DNA of 64,000 nucleotides from Nostoc sp. UHCC 0702 (GTDB lineage: Bacteria; Cyanobacteriota; Cyanobacteriia; Cyanobacteriales; Nostocaceae). The stretch lies in contig CP071065.1 of assembly GCA_017164015.1 (NCBI GenBank), forward strand, positions 5,309,918 through 5,373,917, given 5' to 3'. Both the position numbers and the translations under genes were made by a program. The notes beneath the pieces are model-generated. The model was not told where the DNA came from. It ran no database searches and was given only the letters and a program-made list of their open reading frames with translations. Below, piece by piece: positions 47,702 to 57,077 of the stretch; the stretch's first letter is position 1; each line of letters begins with the position of its first letter.

Positions 47702-47967
47702 ATGGCTAACAGCAGTGTAAGCACGGCAGCGGTTCGATTGAGTGAAAAGTTACCTTTTCCGCTCAAGCGTTTAGCAGATTTAGCTTATAACTATTGGTGG
47801 TGTTGGACTAGCGATCGCATAGCATTATTCCAAACAATTGATCCCCAAGAATGGGAACGCTGTGGACATAACCCAGTGGCAATTTTAGAGTCATCCAGCT
47901 ACGAACGTCTCACCCAGTTAGCGGAAGACCCATTTTACTTAAAGCAGATATCTGCTTTAACTATTAC

Positions 47968-49430
47968 GCCGTAAGTCCCCCACTGAATTCTGTATTCGGA
48001 ATCAGTGGCGGGATATAAGGCGGTTGATAAGGATTGCATCTAATATTAATTTTTTGCATAGCAAAGAGAAATGTTAGATGTATGACGAATCAACAATTAT
48101 TTTATTTGATTACTTTGCCACAATATATATTTGTGGTAAAATAATTCTCTCAAGGAGGAGATGTTGAATGTTACACAAAGCTTGCCCTGAGCGATGTCGA
48201 AGGGTTGTGCAAGTCCGTTTATATCCGTCACTTGAACAGCAAAATCAACTAGCTCAAACTTTTGGGTGTGCTAGATGGTGGTGGAATTATGCTTTGAATA
48301 AATCTATTGAGACTTATAAGGAGACGGGTAAGGGACTTAGCCGTGTTGCACTCAACGCATTTCTTCCTGTACTCAAAAAAGCTGAAGATACGGTGTGGTT
48401 ATCTGATTGTTATAGCCAAGTTTTACAGGCTACAACGCTCAACTTGACCACAGCTTACAAAAACTTTTTTGAAAAACGTGCCGGATTTCCTAAATTCAAA
48501 TCTAGACACGGTAAGCAGTCTGTTCAGTATCCTCAAAACGTCAAGATTGTAGATGGCAATGTCAAACTCCCTGGAAATATCGGGATAGTCAAAGCCAAAA
48601 TACATAGAGCTATTGAGGGGAAAGTCAAGACTGTTACTGTGAGTAAAACGCCTTCTGGTAAATACCTTGCATCTATCCTGACTGAGTTAGAAGGTGAAAA
48701 TCCGGTTGTTTCAGAAGGTAAGATATACGGTGTTGATTTAGGATTAAGGCACTTTGCTGTTGTCACTGATGGCGATAAAGTTTCTAAATACGATAACCCT
48801 AAGCACCTTGCCAAACATGAAAAAAACCTAAAACGTAAACACAAAAAATTAGCACGTAAAGTCAAAGCAAGCAAGTCAAGAAATAGATACAGAAAAGTTG
48901 TTGCCAAAGTGTACGAGCGAGTTAGTAATTCTCGGCAGGATTTTCTGCATAAACTTAGTTATAAGTTGGTCAGCGATAGCCAAGCTGTCATAGTAGAGAA
49001 TCTTCATGTTAAAGGCATGGTTCGTAACCATAAATTGGCGAAATCAATATCTGATGCAGGATGGGGAACATTCACTAACTTTTTAGCCTACAAGCTAGAA
49101 CGCAGAGGTGGAAAGTTGGTTGAAATTGATAGATGGTTCCCCAGTTCTAAGCTTTGCTCTAATTGTTTCTATCAAATAGGTGAGATGCCATTGGATGTCC
49201 GTCAGTGGACTTGTCCTCATTGCAATACTCATCATGATCGGGATGAAAATGCGGCGATAAATATTAGAGCAGAAGGCATCAGAATGATAAAGGCGGAAGG
49301 TTCAGCCGTCTCTGCTGTAGGAGGGGAGGTAAGTCCTACTCTTGGACGAAAGTCTAAGTTTAGGCACTCCCCCTTGATTACAGAAGCCCAAACTGGACTT
49401 GGTACTCCAAGTCAGTGTGGGTAGTTCACC
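47968..49430 (+). mobile_element. IS200/IS605-type TnpB-only element 2, inserted in glgP
   Basis: It lies directly 3' of TTAC (47964-47967); right flank GCGTGAGTTT. The left end has a stem CCACTGAATTC/GGAATCAGTGG (about 47980-48011). The right end has a stem GACTTGG/CCAAGTC (about 49396-49413). No target duplication, no tnpA. The TAM TTAC is shared with element 1. Confidence 0.85.
48168..49424 (+). CDS. tnpB: TnpB RNA-guided nuclease, element 2
   Basis: 418 residues, AAGGAGG ribosome-binding site just upstream. RuvC residues: Asp in YGVDLGLRHFAVV, Glu in AVIVENLHVKGM, Asp in HHDRDENAAIN; zinc finger CSNC and CPHC. The first 13 residues (MLHKACPERCRRV) include a REP-like block (GCCCTGAGCGATGTCGAAGG) in frame before the family's usual VQVRLYPSLEQQ. 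Otherwise intact. Its C-terminus overlaps the right-end hairpin. Confidence 0.92.
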   Translation: MLHKACPERCRRVVQVRLYPSLEQQNQLAQTFGCARWWWNYALNKSIETYKETGKGLSRVALNAFLPVLKKAEDTVWLSDCYSQVLQATTLNLTTAYKNFFEKRAGFPKFKSRHGKQSVQYPQNVKIVDGNVKLPGNIGIVKAKIHRAIEGKVKTVTVSKTPSGKYLASILTELEGENPVVSEGKIYGVDLGLRHFAVVTDGDKVSKYDNPKHLAKHEKNLKRKHKKLARKVKASKSRNRYRKVVAKVYERVSNSRQDFLHKLSYKLVSDSQAVIVENLHVKGMVRNHKLAKSISDAGWGTFTNFLAYKLERRGGKLVEIDRWFPSSKLCSNCFYQIGEMPLDVRQWTCPHCNTHHDRDENAAINIRAEGIRMIKAEGSAVSAVGGEVSPTLGRKSKFRHSPLITEAQTGLGTPSQCG

Positions 49431-49450
49431 GCGTGAGTTTGACACATACA
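49290..49450 (+). ncRNA. Predicted omega-RNA of TnpB element 2
   Basis: The scaffold would end in the right-end hairpin (about 49396-49413). The guide would begin GCGTGAGTTTGACACATAC at 49431. That sequence next to TTAC is exactly the empty glgP site, so the TnpB could recognise and cut alleles without the element. Position inferred. Confidence 0.55.
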
Positions 49451-51412
49451 TGGCACAAAAAGATACTTGGGTGAGTCGTGTTGCACCGCAAGTATCCCAA
49501 GACCGCCCCATAGCTTACTTTTGTGCTGAATTTGGCATCCATGAATCTCTGCCGGTGTATTCTGGTGGCTTGGGCATTCTGGCTGGGGATCACCTGAAAT
49601 CATCATCAGATTTGGGTGTACCGTTGGTTGGTGTCGGCTTGCTGTATCGCCAGGGTTATTTTCGCCAACGGTTGAACCGCCAGGGTTGGCAAGAAGATTA
49701 CTACCTGGATAATCCTTTTGGGCGGATGCCCATAGAGTTAATTAAAAACGAACAAGGGCAACCGCTGACTATCCAGCTAGAAATTCGCCAGCGACAAGTG
49801 AAAGTGCAAATTTGGCGAGTGCAAGTTGGGCGGGTAAGTTTATATTTACTAGATAGCGATCGCGAAGACAACGATCCCATCGACCGCTGGCTAACTGGAC
49901 ACCTCTATGGTGGTAACTTAGAAACTCGTATCGCCCAAGAAGTCGTCTTGGGAATTGGCGGTGTGCGGGCTTTAGCAGCCTTGGGAATTCAACCTTCTGT
50001 CTATCACCTCAACGAAGGACACGCCGCTTTCTGTACTTTGGAAATTGCTAGACAAGAAATTGAACGTACAGGTAAATCCTTCTACGACATCGAAGCCAAG
50101 GTACGCAACAGTTGTGTTTTCACCACCCATACACCCGTACCTGCCGGTCACGATGTCTTTTCTCCCGATTTAATCGACTCCTACTTTGCTCAGTACTGGC
50201 CACAATTGCGACTTTCCCGCGAACAATTTTTAGCATTAGGCGCACGACGACTAGGCGACCCTTGGGAACCCTTTGGTATGACCGTTTTAGCTTTGCGGAT
50301 GTGTCGTGCTTGCAATGGTGTGAGTGAGTTGCACGGTCAAGTTTCCCGCAAAATGTGGACAGTTCTCTTTCCCCAGCGGTCAGAAGACAAAGTGCCAATT
50401 GGTTACATTACCAATGGCGTACATGCACCTACTTGGACTGCTCCTTTATTGGCTGACTTGTATAATCAGTATTTAGGAGCAGACTGGAAAACTCGTGCAG
50501 TTGATCCCGAAATGTGGGCGAAAGTTGAGGAAATTCCCGATGAAGAACTGTGGTCGCGTCATCTCATCCTCAAAGACAGACTCGTCGCCTACACACGCTA
50601 TAAAGTCAAGAAAGCGCGGGAACAGCGTGGTGAAGATTACAAACTCATCCAAGCTGCTGATAGCCTGCTAGACTCCAACGTTCTCACAATTGGATTTGCC
50701 AGACGCTTTAGCCCTTACAAACGTGGTGATCTAATTTTACGTGATGCCCAAAGGGCGTTGAAGATTTTTGGTAATGCCAACCGTCCAGTACAGATTATCT
50801 TCGCCGGTAAAGCTCATCCAGCAGATGAAGAAGGTAAACGAATTATCCAGCGTTTGATGGAGTGGTGCCAAAATTCAGGAATTCTCAACCGAGTTGCCTT
50901 TATTGAAGACTACGACATTTTCACCGGGCAAAAACTAGTGCAAGGTGTGGATGTGTGGTTAAACAACCCCCGCCGTCCTTTGGAAGCATCGGGTACAAGC
51001 GGGCAAAAAGTCTGCTTCAACGGTGGCATTAATTGCAGCGTCCTCGATGGTTGGTGGTGCGAAGGTTACAAAGCCGATACCAATGGTAAAGGAACTAACG
51101 GTTGGGCAATTGGTGAAGATGCTCATACTAGCGACCAAGAACTGCAAGACCGCATTGACTCCCAGTCGTTGTATCAACTGTTGGAAGAGGAAATTGTTCC
51201 TTTATATTATGACCAAGATGCCAATGGCATTCCCCATCGCTGGGTACAGATGATGAAAGCGTCCATTAAGACAAATGCGCCGCTATTCAACACAGACAGA
51301 ATGATTGCCGACTACGTTTCACAGGTTTATGTGCCAGAAATTGCTACCAGTGTAGGGCCTATTTTGGCTAAAGTTCTGCTGTAAAGCATTTTAAACTTAC
51401 TGGTTCCATAGA

Positions 51413-51439
51413 GGGGTGGATTATCTGCCCCTTTTTTTT
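51413..51439 (+). terminator. Rho-independent terminator after glgP
   Basis: GGGGTGGATTATCTGCCCC forms an 8-bp stem with two wobble pairs, followed by eight T residues, 30 bases after the glgP stop. Confidence 0.7.
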
Positions 51440-51484
51440 GTAAAACTAATTAAAAATTTTTAATTGAATGCAACTCTCAAATAT

Positions 51485-51907
51485 ATGGAAATCACAGGAC
51501 TCAAAGTTCGACCCTATCAGTTAGATGATGAACAACAGGTTATCGAGTTATGGCATCGCTGCAATTTAGTTGTGCCGTGGAACGATCCAAAACGCGACAT
51601 TGAGTTAAAATTGCAATTTCAACCACATCTGTTTTTAGTAGCAGAGATGGATAGCTTAATTATCGCCTCAGTTATGGCAGGCTATGAGGGACATCGCGGT
51701 TGGATAAACTACTTGGCAGTCTCGCCAGATTATCAGTGCAAAGGTATCGGTAGGCTAATAATGGAAGCTGCTGAAGCTGAATTAAAAAAGCTAGGCTGTG
51801 TAAAAGTTAATCTACAAGTACGGTCTTCAAATAAGTCTGTCATCGCTTTCTACGAAAAATTAGGTTTTTCGGATAACAATGTCATCGGTATGGGAAAGTG
51901 GTTATAA
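51485..51907 (+). CDS. GNAT-family N-acetyltransferase (YpeA-like)
   Basis: 140 residues from the ATG at 51485 (an upstream TTG would add seven). The acetyl-CoA binding loop is in VSPDYQCKGIGRLIMEAAE, preceded by the beta strand GWINYLAVS. The C-terminal VRSSNKSVIAFYEKLGF is typical GNAT. It resembles the YpeA subgroup. The substrate is unknown. It lies between glgP and fosX on the same strand. Confidence 0.85.
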   Translation: MEITGLKVRPYQLDDEQQVIELWHRCNLVVPWNDPKRDIELKLQFQPHLFLVAEMDSLIIASVMAGYEGHRGWINYLAVSPDYQCKGIGRLIMEAAEAELKKLGCVKVNLQVRSSNKSVIAFYEKLGFSDNNVIGMGKWL

Positions 51908-51957
51908 CAAGATTCTCAAATTGCCAAATTTGAATAGAATGTAGAATATAAACATAA

Positions 51958-52359
51958 ATGATTCAAGGAATTAGTCATATTACATTTATTGTTAAGGATT
52001 TAGAGAAGATGAAACAATTCCTCACATTCATCTTCGATGCTCACGAAGTTTATTCTAGCGGTGAGCAAACCTTCTCTGTTTCAAAAGAAAAATTTTTCTT
52101 GATTAATGACTTATGGATTGCGATTATGGAAGGTGAGCCTTTATTAAAGAAAACTTATAATCATGTGGCTTTTAAAATCAATGAACAAGACTATGAACTT
52201 TATGCTGCAAGAGTTAAAAATCTTGGGGTGGAGGTGAAAGAAGGTCGAAGCCGTATCAACGGTGAAGGACTTTCCTTATATTTTTACGATTATGATAATC
52301 ATTTATTTGAGTTACACACAGGAACTTTAAATGAGCGGTTACAAAAATATATGGAATAG
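51958..52359 (+). CDS. fosX: FosX-type fosfomycin hydrolase / glyoxalase-fold protein
   Basis: 133 residues. The match to FosX is close in my memory: IQGISHITFIVKDLEKM, SGEQTFSVSKEKFFLI, DLWIAIMEGEPL, TYNHVAFKI, LSLYFYDYDNHLFELHTGTL. The metal ligands are His7, the His in YNHVAF and the Glu in FELHTG. FosX opens the fosfomycin epoxide with water and Mn2+. In a cyanobacterium it may serve a native detoxification role. Confidence 0.85.
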   Translation: MIQGISHITFIVKDLEKMKQFLTFIFDAHEVYSSGEQTFSVSKEKFFLINDLWIAIMEGEPLLKKTYNHVAFKINEQDYELYAARVKNLGVEVKEGRSRINGEGLSLYFYDYDNHLFELHTGTLNERLQKYME

Positions 52360-52515
52360 TGATGACTGATAACAGTTATCAGTTAACACAAATAAATATA
52401 CAATTTCTACCAATTTGAAAAATAATTGTGACAAATGAAAAGCTAAAAAGCTTATTCAATAAATGTTTCAAAATCTAAAATCTAAAATCCAAAATGGTAT
52501 TAAATTTATAACAGC

Positions 52516-52735
52516 TATAGCGGTTCTCAAACTAGTGAGGTACAATTTTGACCTCACTTCCATTCCTCTCTCCTTTTAGGAGAGAGGCTTTGAATTGTTC
52601 CCCCTTCCCGCTTCGGGAACTCGGGGCCCCCATTAAATTCGGGCTTAGCCGGAATTTAATGGGGATTAGGGTCAGGGGGTTAGGGGGTTAGGTCTATTTG
52701 CATACCTGTACCTCACCGGATTGAAAATGGCTATA
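52516..52735. repeat. TA-type MITE with long inverted ends and a family B palindrome
   Basis: TATAGCGGTTCTCAAACTAG (52516) faces the inverse of CCGGATTGAAAATGGCTATA (ending 52735), continuing to GTGAGGTAC in both. In the middle is the palindrome CATTAAATTC/GAATTTAATG with an ACTCGGGGCCCCC block. It fills much of the 420-base gap between fosX and the Tab2 gene. Confidence 0.65.
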
Positions 52736-52780
52736 ATCTTGCATCTTTAGTTAATTTTATTAACCTAGTTATTAATTCAT

Positions 52781-53575
52781 ATGCGTATATGGCAAGCTGA
52801 TTTTTATCGTAGTCCGCAACAAAATGCATCTGGACAAGTGTTATGGGAGTTGTCGATTTGTGATGCAACTCGTAACTTTGAATATGCAGCTACCTGTCCT
52901 CAGTCAGCAGCGAATTCGAGTTGGGTTGCTGCTCAAATTCAGCTTGCAGCTGGTGAAAAATTGCCAGATGTGATTCAAGTATTTCGCCCTCAGTCTTTGA
53001 GTTTAATTCAGGCGGCTGGACGCAATTTAGGTATTAATGTTGAACCGACTCGTCACACTTTGGCATTGAAGCAGTGGTTGCAAGAAAAACAATATACTTT
53101 GGTGCTGGATAAACCACCACCCATGCCCTTACCAGACAACTTGTGGGGGGAAGAATGGCGTTTTGCTACACTCCAAGCTGGTGAACTTGTGGATGTATTT
53201 GCAGAACGCTTAATCCCCGTTTTATATATGCCAGAATTCCTCAAACCCATCAATCTAGGTTTAGCGTCAACACTTCCTGTACCTGGTGTAGTAATCTATG
53301 GAGGTAGGCGATCGCTACGTTTAGCAAAGTGGTTACAAGAAGCACAACCAGTAGCGTTGAATTACATAGCTGGTGCGCCGGATGGCTTAATATTAGAAGC
53401 TGGTTTGGCAGATAGATGGGTTGTAGCAACTTTTGCAGATGCAGAAGTTGCTGCTGCTGCTAAAGTTTACGAACAGCGAAAACAGCAAAGTCACGGACTA
53501 CATTTTTTGCTGGTGCAACCTGATGATTCAGGGATGACTTATAGCGGCTTTTGGTTATTGCAGCAAGAAGATTAA
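52781..53575 (+). CDS. Tab2/Atab2-family RNA-binding protein
   Basis: This 264-residue protein has the family opening MRIWQADFYRSP, mid-region PVLYMPEFLKPINLGLA, and the family-typical C-terminal YSGFWLLQ. In algae and plants this protein supports translation of photosystem I psaB mRNA; in cyanobacteria the role is probably similar. Soluble, no membrane segment. Alone between the MITE and a secreted repeat protein. Confidence 0.88.
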   Translation: MRIWQADFYRSPQQNASGQVLWELSICDATRNFEYAATCPQSAANSSWVAAQIQLAAGEKLPDVIQVFRPQSLSLIQAAGRNLGINVEPTRHTLALKQWLQEKQYTLVLDKPPPMPLPDNLWGEEWRFATLQAGELVDVFAERLIPVLYMPEFLKPINLGLASTLPVPGVVIYGGRRSLRLAKWLQEAQPVALNYIAGAPDGLILEAGLADRWVVATFADAEVAAAAKVYEQRKQQSHGLHFLLVQPDDSGMTYSGFWLLQQED

Positions 53576-53622
53576 CTTACGAGCTACTATTAATGTAGTA
53601 CAGTTTGATATCTACTTTAGAT

Positions 53623-54048
53623 ATGAAAAAATTTTCAAGTGCAATTTTTTCAGTAGGTTTCACTGTTTTATCTCTAGGGACATGGGTATCTTTTGCAAAT
53701 TCAGCAAATGCCGACTCTGTTCGTGGTGATTACCGCAGAAATGGAACTTATACTAGACCAAACTATCCCTTAGATAGAGGTTATAGATATTACAATCGAT
53801 ATCCTGTCAATAGACCAAACTATCGCTTAGATCGAGGTTATAGATATTACAATCGATATCCTGTCAATAGACCGGACTATCGCTTAGATCGAGGTTATAG
53901 ATATTACAATCAATTGCCTGAGACTCGTCTCTTTCCTGCTTCGCCGCCACCTCTAATTGTCCCACCTCCTAATTATCCATCATCTGTAACTATCCCACCC
54001 GCTAGTTTTCCCTCACCTGTAACTATCCCACCTGCTAATTTTCCATAA
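53623..54048 (+). CDS. Secreted Tyr/Arg-rich repeat protein
   Basis: 141 residues from the ATG at 53623 (a TTG six codons earlier is unlikely). Signal peptide: KKFSSAIFSVGFTVLSLG to about SANA. It then has three 19-residue repeats (RPNYRLDRGYRYYNRYPVN form) rich in Tyr, Arg and Pro. It ends in a Pro-rich tail with repeated VTIPPANFP. No family recognised. The sequence could be a cross-linkable extracellular matrix component, but this is speculation. Confidence 0.65.
   Translation: MKKFSSAIFSVGFTVLSLGTWVSFANSANADSVRGDYRRNGTYTRPNYPLDRGYRYYNRYPVNRPNYRLDRGYRYYNRYPVNRPDYRLDRGYRYYNQLPETRLFPASPPPLIVPPPNYPSSVTIPPASFPSPVTIPPANFP
53755..53925 (+). repeat. Three 57-bp tandem repeats coding Tyr-rich units
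   Basis: Each unit encodes 19 residues. The second and third are almost identical in DNA, so the array expanded recently by slippage or unequal recombination. Confidence 0.8.
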
Positions 54049-54153
54049 TTTGTATATAAAGACTACTTTTGCTTCAATTTGGCTAAAAGTATAGCTCTAG
54101 TCAGGTTTTAACATTTTAGATTTACCTATAAATTTGGCTATAGCTTTACACAA

Positions 54154-54289
54154 TAGACCTCTTGCATAAATATTTTTTTTCTCACGCAAAGGCGAGGCAG
54201 CGCGTTGCGGGGGTTCCCCCCGTTGAAGCGACTGCCGTCGCAAAGGCGCAAAGAAAAGATCGCAAAGAACGACTTTTGCAAGAGGTCTA
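54154..54289. repeat. 136-bp MITE with TAGACCTCTTGCA ends and family A palindrome
   Basis: TAGACCTCTTGCA at 54154 is the exact inverse of TGCAAGAGGTCTA ending at 54289. A family A palindrome (54196-54236) lies inside. No coding. Confidence 0.68.
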
Positions 54290-54433
54290 ATAAAATTCAG
54301 GTTTTAAGTAGTCGTTATCAACTAACTATACTAAATATGGTAAAAACTCTTTGTGTATTGATGACTTTTATAAATTTCTCTATATCAGGCACAAAGAGTT
54401 TTGAAGCCAGCCAAGGAATTTGCCAATCAACAA

Positions 54434-55735
54434 TTAAACAAATATTGGTTCAGATTTATTTCTCTGTTTTTTACTGTGGGAGAAAATTTTTACTATCACT
54501 TCCTCAGCCACAGCTTTAACAACATTAATGCTTACAGAATTCCCTAGTTGAAAATAAGCCTTATCATCATTTTGATGAAGTATAAAATTATCAGGAAAAC
54601 CTTGCAACCTTGCTGCCTCGCGGGGAGTTAATCGCCGGACTCTTTGATTATGATAAACACCCAATCTATTGGCATCACTAGCAACTAAGGTGACAGAAAT
54701 TTTATTTGGATCAACAAACTTATAAACTTCAAATGAAAAGTTGCCAGATACAGGTTTATATTTGCCATTAATTAATTTCAGATATTTTTTAGTAACTAAC
54801 GAATTCAAAATTTCTTCAAGATGGGGATAATCGCAAAAACTAGCTATTTGTTCCTGAGTTAATAATTTACCATCTTGTTCATGACCAAATTCTTTATTTC
54901 GTCTCTTTAAGATGAAACGGTTCATCAATGCGATTTCTTCAAGACTACACTCACCACGTAATCCTAATTGCCAAGAATGAATCGAGTTTCCACCCCGATA
55001 ATCAATAAGTCTCACACCATGTAACCGATTTAAATCATGATTAAATATTCGATTCAAGGCTTGGATAAACTCTGGCGAACAATCATATTTTCTATCGGGA
55101 TTATCTTCCAAAATATCAGCAACAGTCACATTCTTTTTTAGTGGTGAAAACAAAGATAGCTGCTGAGGGTTGTAAGAATGGGAATCTTTCGGCCCGACAT
55201 CAGAAATTAAATCAAATGTGGGAGTAGCGTTTAAAATTCCTACTAGATAAATTCTGACACGGTTTTGTGGTAATTCAAAATTGGCACTGTTGAGTAAAAA
55301 AGTATTAAAGCTGTAACCTCGTTTTGTGATTTCGTGTTTAATTGTTGCCAGAGTTCTTCCTTTGTCATGACTGTAAAGACCACGGACATTTTCAAAAATA
55401 AAAGCTTGTGGTTTATATGTATCTAATAATCGAGTAATTTCAAAGAATAGTGTGCCTCTGGTATCACCAAAACCTTCTTTTTTACCAGCATGAGAAAAGG
55501 ACTGACAGGGAAATCCAGCTAATAAAACTTCATGTTCTGGTAGTTTATCTAGAAGTCGGATGTCACCTAAAGGTGTGTATCCGAAGTTTTTTTCATAAAC
55601 TAGTTGAGCATCTTTATTAATTTCACTACTTAAAACACATTCGCTTTCTATATCTAAGGAACGAGATGCCTGTTCAAAGGCTAATCTAATTCCTCCTATT
55701 CCTGAAAATAAATCAACAAACCGAACTTTATACAT
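54434..55735 (-). CDS. DNA cytosine-5 methyltransferase
   Basis: 433 residues from the ATG at 55735 (a TTG at 55771 would add 12). All main C5-MTase motifs are visible: I (VDLFSGIGGIRLAFE), IV (AGFPCQSFSHAG, catalytic Cys), VI (FENVRGL), VIII (LPQNRVRIYLVG), IX (RRLTPREAARLQGFP), X (QLGNSVSINVV). The target recognition domain lies between VIII and IX (about 185-340) and has no recognisable specificity. It is paired with the next gene, so is probably the protecting enzyme of a Type II system. Confidence 0.93.
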   Translation of the reverse strand: MYKVRFVDLFSGIGGIRLAFEQASRSLDIESECVLSSEINKDAQLVYEKNFGYTPLGDIRLLDKLPEHEVLLAGFPCQSFSHAGKKEGFGDTRGTLFFEITRLLDTYKPQAFIFENVRGLYSHDKGRTLATIKHEITKRGYSFNTFLLNSANFELPQNRVRIYLVGILNATPTFDLISDVGPKDSHSYNPQQLSLFSPLKKNVTVADILEDNPDRKYDCSPEFIQALNRIFNHDLNRLHGVRLIDYRGGNSIHSWQLGLRGECSLEEIALMNRFILKRRNKEFGHEQDGKLLTQEQIASFCDYPHLEEILNSLVTKKYLKLINGKYKPVSGNFSFEVYKFVDPNKISVTLVASDANRLGVYHNQRVRRLTPREAARLQGFPDNFILHQNDDKAYFQLGNSVSINVVKAVAEEVIVKIFSHSKKQRNKSEPIFV

Positions 55736-55786
55736 AGATGATAATTTATACACTAGTAACTTACTTACCAACCAAGCTTATCTATT

Positions 55787-56911
55787 TTACACCAGGTATT
55801 CCTTTAAAAAACTACAAAGTACATCAAGTTCTTCACGAGAAAATGCTACTGTGCAATGACTATATGAAGTAATTATTCTTAGGGCATTATCTCTTTGAAA
55901 GTTGCCAGCACCATCCAAGACATAACCTATTTTATATCCAAGTGTTTCAATTTGCTCAAACCTAGCTTTTGCTTGTCCAGCTTTTCGCTCAATTACACTA
56001 TTTGTAGTTACTTGAAAACTAACTTCTATTGCTACATACTTTTCTGCTTTAGAAACTACAATATCAAAGGTTGTTGGATTATTATCTTCTCTATGGCTTA
56101 CACCTGGCAAATATCCATTTGGCTTGATATTAACGCTTGGAACATCAAGATTGTCTTCTAAATATTTTTTTACAAAGGCTTGGGTAATCTGCCCTAAAGT
56201 ATTTGATTGAGAACCAGCAGTAATTCGACTAACCCATATATATCTTTGTTTAATAAATTTTTGTAATTTATCTGGTAGTCCTATATAGTTGCCGATTTCA
56301 CATTTTGCTAAAATCTCTGACGCTTTTTCATCTGTAAAACTACTGCCAAATAAAATTACAGCTATTATGTCTTTGTGAAGTTCAGAAAGAGGTTGTTTTT
56401 GTATTATCTTTTTACCAGTAATACCAAGTTTACTATTATTGAGTTGACCTCGAACAGGCAAAACTCGAAAATTATAAGAGTAACTTTGTGTATTCCATAA
56501 GAAATCTAGCCTTCTCGAAGGAAAAAGAGAATTAAATTGACTGTTTAATCGCTGAAGCATTTCCCCTCCAAAGTCAGCTAGAACGAGCAAATGTTTCAAA
56601 AATAAATTTGCTGACAAACTTGAGGATTCAATAATTTGAAATAAAGCATCTAAACTAGTAGCCTTAATGCTTAGAATGGCAATAAATTGGTCTTGAGTTT
56701 CTATAAGTTTTGGAATTATACTCAGTTCTGCTTCTTGTTTTGATAATTCTGAAGGCCAAAACATAGAAGCTAACTTACGTAGTTCCTCAACATTTCTTTT
56801 ATAAGTTGAATTCAACATAATGAATATGTCATTGGATTGAGTAGCTGACACAAAAATACTGGCACTTACATCTACAACGTAGTTAGTAAATGATTTCTCT
56901 GTGAGCAGCAA
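55787..56911 (-). CDS. Probable Type II restriction endonuclease (PD-(D/E)XK-like)
   Basis: This 374-residue protein is encoded upstream of the methyltransferase on the same strand, about 50 bases apart. The start is uncertain: TTG at 56911, or ATG at 56818. A likely nuclease core is FDIVVSKAEKYVAIEVSFQ, in which Asp, Glu and a variant Lys position (Ser or Gln) fit a PD-(D/E)XK-like fold. The remainder is helical and looks like a winged domain (FGSSFTDEKASEILAKCEIG). I did not recognise a named enzyme; assignment is from context and the motif. Confidence 0.6.
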   Translation of the reverse strand: MLLTEKSFTNYVVDVSASIFVSATQSNDIFIMLNSTYKRNVEELRKLASMFWPSELSKQEAELSIIPKLIETQDQFIAILSIKATSLDALFQIIESSSLSANLFLKHLLVLADFGGEMLQRLNSQFNSLFPSRRLDFLWNTQSYSYNFRVLPVRGQLNNSKLGITGKKIIQKQPLSELHKDIIAVILFGSSFTDEKASEILAKCEIGNYIGLPDKLQKFIKQRYIWVSRITAGSQSNTLGQITQAFVKKYLEDNLDVPSVNIKPNGYLPGVSHREDNNPTTFDIVVSKAEKYVAIEVSFQVTTNSVIERKAGQAKARFEQIETLGYKIGYVLDGAGNFQRDNALRIITSYSHCTVAFSREELDVLCSFLKEYLV

Positions 56912-57077
56912 GGCAGCTTCAGAGAATCAATATTATTGCATATTGCAGCGTATCACGAGAGAGGAACACAATAACAGTAGAGCTACTCATGTGTACTAGA
57001 CATACGCTATTGTTTAATAGGTCAGCCTCAATATTTTATAAGTATCATTAGACAGAAAACTTGGTGATTCGCTGGAA

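Larger units (their letters stand above)
47702..51384 (+). pseudogene. glgP: Alpha-glucan (glycogen) phosphorylase gene split by a TnpB element
   Basis: Exon-like part 1 (47702-47967): DUF3417-type N-terminus (YNYWWCWTSDRIALFQTI). Part 2 (49431-51384): PIAYFCAEFGIHESLPVYSG, HLNEGHAAFCTLE, RFSPYKRGDLI, and the PLP-Lys site SGTSGQKVCFNGGINCS. With the element (47968-49430) removed, codons join as TIT-REFDTYM and give about 739 residues, slightly short for cyanobacterial enzymes. GlgP releases glucose-1-phosphate from glycogen. While the element is present, only a 90-residue peptide and a start-less second part can be made. Excision would restore the gene exactly. Confidence 0.88.
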
